Source: an uncultured Chloroflexaceae bacterium (GTDB taxonomy: Bacteria; Chloroflexota; Chloroflexia; Chloroflexales; Chloroflexaceae). From it: a stretch of DNA of 6,219 nucleotides. Position 1 is the first letter of the stretch; each line of letters starts with the position of its first letter. This document shows, in pieces, positions 5,139-6,219 of the stretch. A program made the position numbers and the translations under genes. The notes beneath the pieces were generated by a model that did no database searches, was not told the origin of the DNA, and saw only the letters and a program-made list of their open reading frames with translations. The stretch is taken from positions 1-6,219 of the forward strand of contig CAKZQX010001108.1 of the NCBI GenBank assembly GCA_937141995.1, in the 5' to 3' direction.

Positions 5139-6219
5139 TTATATCCAGATACGCAGGCCGGTCGCCGCGCGCCAGGCAGCGGCCTGCTCCGGCGTGGCTC
5201 CCGGCACGCGAATGCCGGCACCCCCGGCAGTACGCCACGCGCCCAGCGGCGGTTCCTCGTCCTGCAGCTCGTACTGCCAGATGATCCCGGCAAAAGGCGC
5301 GTAGTCTTCCGGCTCGGCCTGAACGGTCCAGGGTAGCAGCAACCAGAGTCGGGGTGAGACGCGCTGCTCGCTGGGTACAGGCTGTTGATAGACCGCCAGC
5401 CGATCCAGGTAGCCGGGAGTATGTGGCAACGCATCCCGCCAGGCGCGCAACTCGACGGGAGCGGGAGCGCTATCGCATAGCAGGTAGAGATCAAACAGCG
5501 TGGTGGGGTTGGCGGCCAGGGCTGCATTCACTGCCGGCGTGAGCGTGGGCAGATCGCTGGCCCGCACAATTAGATCAACATGGCGTGCAAGCCGACTCAC
5601 CGGCAGCGAACCGCCGGCTGTCAAAACCAGATGCGCAACCGGCATATTCGGCGAATGTGGCGGTGCTGTGGCTGGATCAGGGCTGCGTTGCAGTGCTTCC
5701 CGCCGGGGCTCCGGCAGCCCGTCAATGGCGTCCGGGTCCATCCTCGCCTGCAGTTTCAGCTCCCGCCGCAGATGCCGCAGGTCGGCATGACTCAATCGGT
5801 CGGTATGCAACACATAGTAGGGTGGGCGCTCCTGAAAAGCCAGACCGAACTCCGCAGCATGCCGGCGTATGGCAGTGCCGGGCAGCACCTGCAGCATAAA
5901 AATGTCAAAATTGCCAAGCTGCTCCCGTTCGATAAAATCCAGGGTGGTCTGCACCCCGGCCGCATCATCCTGCGGCAGTCCCAGAATCACATCCAGCAAC
6001 ACCTCGATATCGTGCGCAAGCAACCGGCGCGTACCCGCCGCCCACTTCCGCAGATCGGTCTTGCGCCGGCTGGCCGCCAGTGCCACCGAATTGGCCGTCT
6101 GCAAGCCCACCTCGGCCACCCGCAGCCCGGCGCGGTCCAGCGCGGCGACAACTTCGGCGTTGAGATGCTCGCCCCGCAGTTCGGCATAGAGCGCGAGGGC
6201 ATGGTCGGCATTCAGATCT
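5139..6219 (-). CDS. B12-binding-type radical SAM protein, C-terminal part
   Basis: The frame is open from the window edge (first codon GAT at 6218) to TAA at 5139-5141, giving 359 residues; the gene starts beyond the window. The sequence RAGLRVAEVGLQTAN, then EVLLDVILGLPQDD, then FMLQVLPGTAIRRHAAEFGL and PPYYVLHTDRLS are the later strands and C-terminal edge of a radical SAM barrel of the kind following a cobalamin-binding domain (BchE-like Fe-S oxidoreductases). The CxxxCxxC cluster site and any B12 domain would lie outside the window, so the chemistry is unknown. The GTG at 6119 is an internal Val, not a start. After about in-window residue 160 come ~195 residues without a family I recognise, ending WRAATGLRIWI. 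It converges on the M23 gene, with 2 bp between stops. Confidence 0.82.
   Translation of the reverse strand, partial: DLNADHALALYAELRGEHLNAEVVAALDRAGLRVAEVGLQTANSVALAASRRKTDLRKWAAGTRRLLAHDIEVLLDVILGLPQDDAAGVQTTLDFIEREQLGNFDIFMLQVLPGTAIRRHAAEFGLAFQERPPYYVLHTDRLSHADLRHLRRELKLQARMDPDAIDGLPEPRREALQRSPDPATAPPHSPNMPVAHLVLTAGGSLPVSRLARHVDLIVRASDLPTLTPAVNAALAANPTTLFDLYLLCDSAPAPVELRAWRDALPHTPGYLDRLAVYQQPVPSEQRVSPRLWLLLPWTVQAEPEDYAPFAGIIWQYELQDEEPPLGAWRTAGGAGIRVPGATPEQAAAWRAATGLRIWI

Noticed and set aside
6214..6219. AGATCT (a restriction site) exactly at the right end
   Set aside because: It could mark a cloned-fragment end, but a six-base site at one end is weak evidence and the left end shows no matching site.
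1..6219. CRISPR arrays, tRNA or rRNA genes, transposases
   Set aside because: No regularly spaced repeats, no tRNA-like cloverleaf or rRNA sequence, and no transposase-like frame was seen on either strand.

Overview
The bulk of this window (about 430 to 6219) looks like chromosomal DNA of a filamentous Chloroflexota, probably a Chloroflexales member. This is inferred from gene content and style: moderately GC-rich coding DNA rich in CTG and GCC codons, a GH13_18 sugar phosphorylase homologue, a Thr/Pro-linker exported M23 protein with a cytoplasmic helix-turn-helix, and a B12-type radical SAM protein. No taxonomic marker gene is present. The first ~425 bases are different: much higher GC, dominated by GCG, CTC, TCG and GAG codons, and encoding an internal piece of an MttB-family methyltransferase of the alphaproteobacterial type. 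This piece is joined inside the coding sequence of the phosphorylase homologue, so the left end is chimeric (assembly or cloning artefact, or less likely a real insertion).

Layout: (1) 1-~424, minus, MttB-family fragment. (2) ~425-1962, minus, GH13_18 homologue with a one-base deletion near 578-580; its last ~50 codons before the join (425-577) are in another frame. (3) 1963-2488, a 526-bp divergent intergenic region with a perfect 22-bp-arm palindrome, a nearly unbroken chain of short palindromes and several direct repeats. (4) 2489-3127, plus, NADPH-dependent FMN reductase family flavoprotein. (5) 3289-3870, plus, histidine phosphatase superfamily protein. (6) 4066-5136, plus, HTH + transmembrane + Thr/Pro linker + LytM/M23 domain protein. 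(7) 5139-6219, minus, C-terminal part of a radical SAM protein running off the right edge; its stop lies 2 bp from the stop of the M23 gene.

The genes do not form an obvious pathway. The most interesting biology is that two proteins keep recognisable enzyme folds while key catalytic or metal-binding positions are changed. The GH13_18 protein lacks the nucleophile Asp, the acid/base Glu and two active-site His, which suggests a pseudoenzyme rather than a sugar phosphorylase. The M23 domain has Trp and Asp where two zinc-ligand His are expected. The flavin reductase and the histidine phosphatase appear intact. The palindrome-rich intergenic region is the main non-coding feature not explained by the genes.
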